Assembly: GCF_010093535.1 (NCBI RefSeq)
Contig: NW_022985162.1
Location: 1,859,053-1,923,052 of the forward strand
DNA length: 64,000 bases
DNA from: Lindgomyces ingoldianus
Lineage: Eukaryota; Ascomycota; Dothideomycetes; Pleosporales; Lindgomycetaceae
Direction: 5' to 3'
A program made the translations under genes and the position numbers. The notes under the pieces are model-generated. The model ran no database searches, had not been told where the DNA came from, and saw only the letters and a list, made by a program, of their open reading frames with translations. The stretch's first letter is position 1; the number at the start of each line of letters is the position of its first letter. Below are positions 60,501 through 64,000 of this stretch, in pieces.

Positions 60501-61346
60501 ATGTCTTTAAAAGTACTCTCGCTTGCTTTCCTTGCTACCGCCTACACGAGTCCTCTGGATGTCGTCGCACGCGCCGATTCCGCATGTCAGCCATGCAATC
60601 CTTCCGGCGCCACTGGAACGAATCCCCCGACTCTTGGCTCAGATATGAAGTCAATGTACGTGGACCTTTTGAACTCGGTAAAGGGCATCCATTTCGCGAA
60701 GCGCGAGTCCGAGTCCCCAGGCCGTAAGCGCGCAACAAGCCTTTGCTGTCAACCCACGACCGATTGCCTGAATGTACAGGGGCTCAATATTCCCATGTGC
60801 TATGACAAATTCACGACGAATGTGTTCTTTGCAGATGGGTCGTCTGGATCCCTGACAACTGGAGATTATAGCCAGGGGAACTCCTTCTCATTGAACTGGT
60901 TAACCGGCGCTTATACGAAGGGCAGCGAATCTGGCAACATTTACTCGGATGATCCTGCAGCGAAGCCAAACACAGCGATATTGTCGATTCCCCCACAATT
61001 TACAGGCACCGGCGTAGGAAGCGCGATCCCAAGAACTGAACTCGGATCTCTTGTCACGACAGTCATTACGACAACGATCCCTGGAAGTATAATCACGGCT
61101 CCGACAACTTTGTCCGGGACGACGATTTTCGATACAGTGTCTGGAAGGACTACTGCTGTAACAACGATACCGCCGAAGACTATTACAACCCCCACCACAA
61201 TCGCCCCTGTTACAAGCACAATGACAAGTGTTATGGCTGCGGCGTCGTCGAGCAAGGGCGCTGCTGGACAAATCATCGTGGATTCGAATATGTCATTCGG
61301 TATGTCGATTTTCACGGCGCTAATGTACGCCATCTACGCCTTGTAA
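60501..61346 (+). CDS. Putative GPI-anchored surface protein
   Basis: Single exon, 281 aa. I chose the ATG at 60501 because it begins a signal peptide (MSLKVLSLAFLATAYTSPLD); the frame is open 64 codons upstream without such a feature. A Cys-bearing N-terminal half (CQPCNPSGA, LCCQPTTDCLNVQG, MCYDKFTTN) is followed by GDYSQGNSFSLNWLTGAYTK and a long Thr/Ser/Pro-rich stalk. The end is hydrophobic (FGMSIFTALMYAIYAL) after small residues (SSSKGAAGQ), as in GPI-anchor signals, although here the omega site is only inferred. A dibasic KRESESPGRKR site near 72-82 could be Kex2-processed. Probably cell-wall or plasma-membrane located; function unknown. Confidence 0.75.
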   Translation: MSLKVLSLAFLATAYTSPLDVVARADSACQPCNPSGATGTNPPTLGSDMKSMYVDLLNSVKGIHFAKRESESPGRKRATSLCCQPTTDCLNVQGLNIPMCYDKFTTNVFFADGSSGSLTTGDYSQGNSFSLNWLTGAYTKGSESGNIYSDDPAAKPNTAILSIPPQFTGTGVGSAIPRTELGSLVTTVITTTIPGSIITAPTTLSGTTIFDTVSGRTTAVTTIPPKTITTPTTIAPVTSTMTSVMAAASSSKGAAGQIIVDSNMSFGMSIFTALMYAIYAL

Positions 61347-61693
61347 GAATCCACGGGTATATTCTTGTAATTGGTGCTCTCCGTTGGATGTGTTGAAAAT
61401 ACCTTAATCTCGCATATTTTGTCGTCTGGCGACCTAAGTTTTCAAGCAATCATCTGTTGTTGCCAGATTCCTTTCTCAGTACATTATTATTTTGTATATA
61501 TTAGTTTTACTTGTACTGGTGGGGTTCTTGGTTCTGATATGTTGCTTGCGAGGATGATACCCTTCGAGGTTGGATTTGAACTGTCTCCTGGGATGACAGC
61601 GTTCTGTAATGTTTGATGATAGTAAATACGCGGATGATATCGCAGCAATAGACCAGTGTATTCTTCAGGGTGACGGGATTTTCAGTGAAGGCC
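61347..61693. other. Convergent spacer
   Basis: 3' flanks of the GPI-type gene (+) and cutC (-), T-rich. Confidence 0.5.
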
Positions 61694-62356
61694 TCATTTC
61701 CGTTTGAGGGCGGTCTGAAGCTGCACCACCTCCTCCTCGTCGACTTCTTCGCCTGGTTTTGTAATAGCTGCTGAATGATACCAGTTGATCTTCGTCTGTC
61801 TCAGAGATTCAACATTCGTGGAACGAACGCCACCGCCAAGTATAAAGTCGATCCTATCTCCGAAATTCTTCCAAAGCTCACCAACGACACCGGCTCCGGA
61901 AACCGCGTCCGCCATTCCTCCACTCGTAAGTATGGACTTGAAACCGCATGTAATGATGTTCTCCGTTGCTTCGTGGAAATCCGGCACCAAATCGAATGCT
62001 CGGTGGAATGTACAGGGAAGAGGTGCTGCTAATCCAACTAATGCTCGGTTTCTCTCCAAGTCGACATGGTTCTGGTCATCCAGAATTCCGAAAACAAAGC
62101 CACTTGCAGCTGGCTTGAGCATTTGGATCTCTAAACTCATCTGTTTGAATTCCTCCTCCGAGTAGATAAAGTTGCCTGACCGTGGACGGATCATGACATT
62201 GACGGGTATGTTTATCTTTACCCGAGTCTCGCGAAGAGAGTCCTGCGTCGGTGTTGTCCCACCAGCAGTATAGTCTACGCAGAGTTCTATTCGATCAGCA
62301 CCTGCTTTCGCGGCAGCCACTGCTGATGAGGCATTAAAACAGGCGATCTCGAGCAT
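61694..62356 (-). CDS. cutC: CutC family protein (copper homeostasis)
   Basis: Single exon, 220 aa. It starts MLEIACFNASSAVAAAKAGA, with AGADRIELCVDYTAGGTTPT, VNVMIRPRSGNFIYSEEE, FVFGILDDQNHVDLERNR, FHRAFDLVPD, ILTSGGMADAVSG and FILGGGVRSTNVESL, which together define the TIM-barrel CutC family. Length is near the bacterial and animal proteins (about 240-270) but slightly short, lacking some C-terminal residues. A role in copper homeostasis is reported for family members though the mechanism is unsettled. It is the last gene before the right-hand repeat block. Confidence 0.93.
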   Translation of the reverse strand: MLEIACFNASSAVAAAKAGADRIELCVDYTAGGTTPTQDSLRETRVKINIPVNVMIRPRSGNFIYSEEEFKQMSLEIQMLKPAASGFVFGILDDQNHVDLERNRALVGLAAPLPCTFHRAFDLVPDFHEATENIITCGFKSILTSGGMADAVSGAGVVGELWKNFGDRIDFILGGGVRSTNVESLRQTKINWYHSAAITKPGEEVDEEEVVQLQTALKRK

Positions 62357-62887
62357 CGTTCTGGAGGTGGAAGATGCACGGAGGGAAGACAGATGGGGTG
62401 TGGTTGGATTGCCGAGATGAGATTTCTCAGTTCAGCTAGGCTATTTTGGGTTAGCCCACCGCAAGTCCTCAAGCCTTTCTTATCTCAGCTAGCTCAGCCG
62501 GTGTGACGAGAGGATGTACAAACCACCATGCATAGTGCTACTCCAAACAGAGTATAGCCTAGGGGCTAGCAGTCTCTAACCTCTGTAGCTAGCGTTTCTC
62601 TTATTAGCTGTCTAAAAGACTTTTGTAATTTTCTCTATAAATTAGCCTATTTTAAAAGCATAATAGTAGAATTAGATTTAAAATATCTTTACTACTATAT
62701 GTCTAAATAGGCTTAGAATTTAATATAATATAGAAATAAAGTGTAGCTATAAAATAGCATATGTTTTACTAAATTTTACCTATTATTAGTAAAGAAAAGT
62801 TTAAATGTATGTAAAATTTTAACTTATTTATACCTTAATTTTAGATAAACAGTATTACCTTCTTAACTAGAACTTAATAACTAGTAG
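62357..62887. other. Transition into AT-rich repeat DNA
   Basis: After about 62,590 the sequence becomes TpA-rich and stop-dense. No gene is seen. Confidence 0.5.
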
Positions 62888-63071
62888 TGTGACGGCGCGT
62901 ACCGCGTCACATGCTCTGCGGCTTCAGCTCCCTCTCTTGCGCAACGAGTAGCGCCTTGGCAGGGGGCACACATGTATATTTAAACTCGCAGAGCAGCTCC
63001 TCTGCTCCTTAGTTTAATCTAGTTAGGTTACACCACCTCTTGCTTGTAGCTTGAGCATGCTGATTGTAACA
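62888..63071 (+). repeat. LTR-like block, 184 bp
   Basis: A GC-richer island inside AT-rich DNA that starts TGTGACGG and ends TTGTAACA (TG...CA), with a hairpin at its left end (GTGACG...CGTCAC) and a TATATTTAAA promoter-like run near 62,975. The flanking 5-mers (AGTAG left, CTTAT right) do not match, so it is more likely one end of an element that leaves the window than a solo LTR. It is unrelated by eye to the LTRs in the left block. Confidence 0.5.
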
Positions 63072-64000
63072 CTTATTTTAGATAGGCTTTAAATTTTAAT
63101 AATAATATATTATATAGTTATAAAGTTATTATAATAGCACAGGCAAGACAATAGATTTAAATGCAGTGTGAATCTACTTAGAGACATATAAGAGTGTGTG
63201 GGGACTTAGAAGCCTAAGAATTCTATTAACATCTATAGGCTTTGTACAAGAGAATATTAGAAAACTACTAAGCTAGCTACAAGAGAGTGTAATAAGGCAG
63301 GCGCCCTGCCTGCCTCATTACGCCTACCTTGTTACAAGGAGAGGTGTAACTAAATACTTAGGGGAATAGAGGTACAGTAAGGGCTAGGGTAGGGTTATAG
63401 TAGACACAAGGAATCTTTAGATATTAGCTTGTTAGGCAACCTAAGATAGAATAATTTATAAGCTCTAGATAACGCTTAATAAACATACTAGGCTAGTTTA
63501 TGCTAACATAGCCTAGATTATGCTTAGCACGCAAAGAATTAGCTATATTAGCTATAGCTACTAGCTAAAAAGAAAATCCTTCTGCATCTAGCTTAAGTAT
63601 ATGCTTAGTAATTACCTACTTTTTATTATTATCTAGCTTTTATAAGTTAGCTGTAGAATTAGCCTGTAAAGGTTGTCTAGTGTGTTAGTTATTTATTATC
63701 TTTTAAGAGACCTTGTACATAGCTATAGCGTGTTGCTTAGAGAGTGTTGTGTTTTATTTAAAAGCTTAGAGTGTAAGCTATTTCTAATATTCCTTTAACA
63801 TGTCTAAGTAGTGTTGTTACGCTAGTCCTTACAAAGGGTGATAGTGCACTGTAAGGCTGGAAACGGCTTGTACTAGGGTCTTTACGCGCGACAAGTATAT
63901 ATACTATTCTGTACGCAGATCAACTGTTAGTTGATTATTCGCACCTTTTTAGTTGTATTAGCGCAGTGGTACAGAGCCCCGTCCTTACAGCATGTATATA
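63072..64000. mobile_element. AT-rich RIPed repeat sequence at right edge
   Basis: Stop-dense, TpA-rich with no long ORF. It may be the interior of the element whose LTR is at 62888. Near 63,950-63,990 a tRNA A-box-like string (TAGCGCAGTGGT) appears, but no tRNA fold could be completed. Confidence 0.45.

Overview
The window is filamentous-ascomycete (Pezizomycotina) nuclear DNA. Genes carry short introns of 40-110 nt with GT(A/G)AGT-like donors and CTRAC-type branch sites. The housekeeping genes are recognisable (SEC18, SPT3, DPH5, RPL19, ubiquitin-S27a, allantoinase), and the transposon blocks are extremely TpA-rich and full of stops, as expected of repeat-induced point mutation (RIP). A Leotiomycetes/Helotiales relative is my best guess from the style of the conserved hypothetical proteins; that is inference only.

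Bases 1 to about 13,900 are a stack of nested LTR retrotransposons. A RIP-decayed Ty1/copia element (A, + strand) is interrupted by a second copy on the opposite strand (D, 1-5180, running out of the window), by a shortened derivative of the same family (B, 6609-9910, flanked by GTAAC/GTAAC), and by a young, non-RIPed, ORF-less LTR element (C, 10727-13647, flanked by GTAGC/GTAGC) that sits inside A's 3' LTR. C has 175-bp LTRs that differ at only two positions and carries several minisatellites.

Bases 14,600 to 62,360 are a gene-bearing island. In order: a Bles03/DUF1917 protein, an assembly gap and an AT-rich transposon remnant, allantoinase, ubiquitin-S27a, a three-finger C2H2 regulator of the Swi5/Ace2 type, a cytochrome P450 pseudogene, a coiled-coil protein, a decayed SNF2-type helicase, a 2H phosphoesterase, SEC18, a KxDL (KXD1) protein, a small conserved protein, a FUSC/BRE4-like membrane protein, RPL19, the divergent pair SPT3/DPH5, two weak ORFs, a secreted fungal protein of unknown function, a SigF/NTF2-like membrane protein, a GPI-type surface protein and CutC. 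I rebuilt exon structures by hand from reading frame and splice sites; most introns restore an exact frame.

Bases 62,500 to 64,000 return to AT-rich repeat DNA and contain an LTR-like block (62888-63071). The layout is a compartmented genome: a conserved gene block between RIPed transposon deserts, with decayed accessory genes (P450, SNF2) and large gene-empty spacers at 37.5-39.8, 40.5-42.9 and 58.5-60.5 kb. The genes do not form one pathway. The clearest functional links are head-to-head SPT3/DPH5 and the grouping of translation and trafficking housekeeping genes. I found no CRISPR arrays, rRNA genes or convincing intact tRNA genes.
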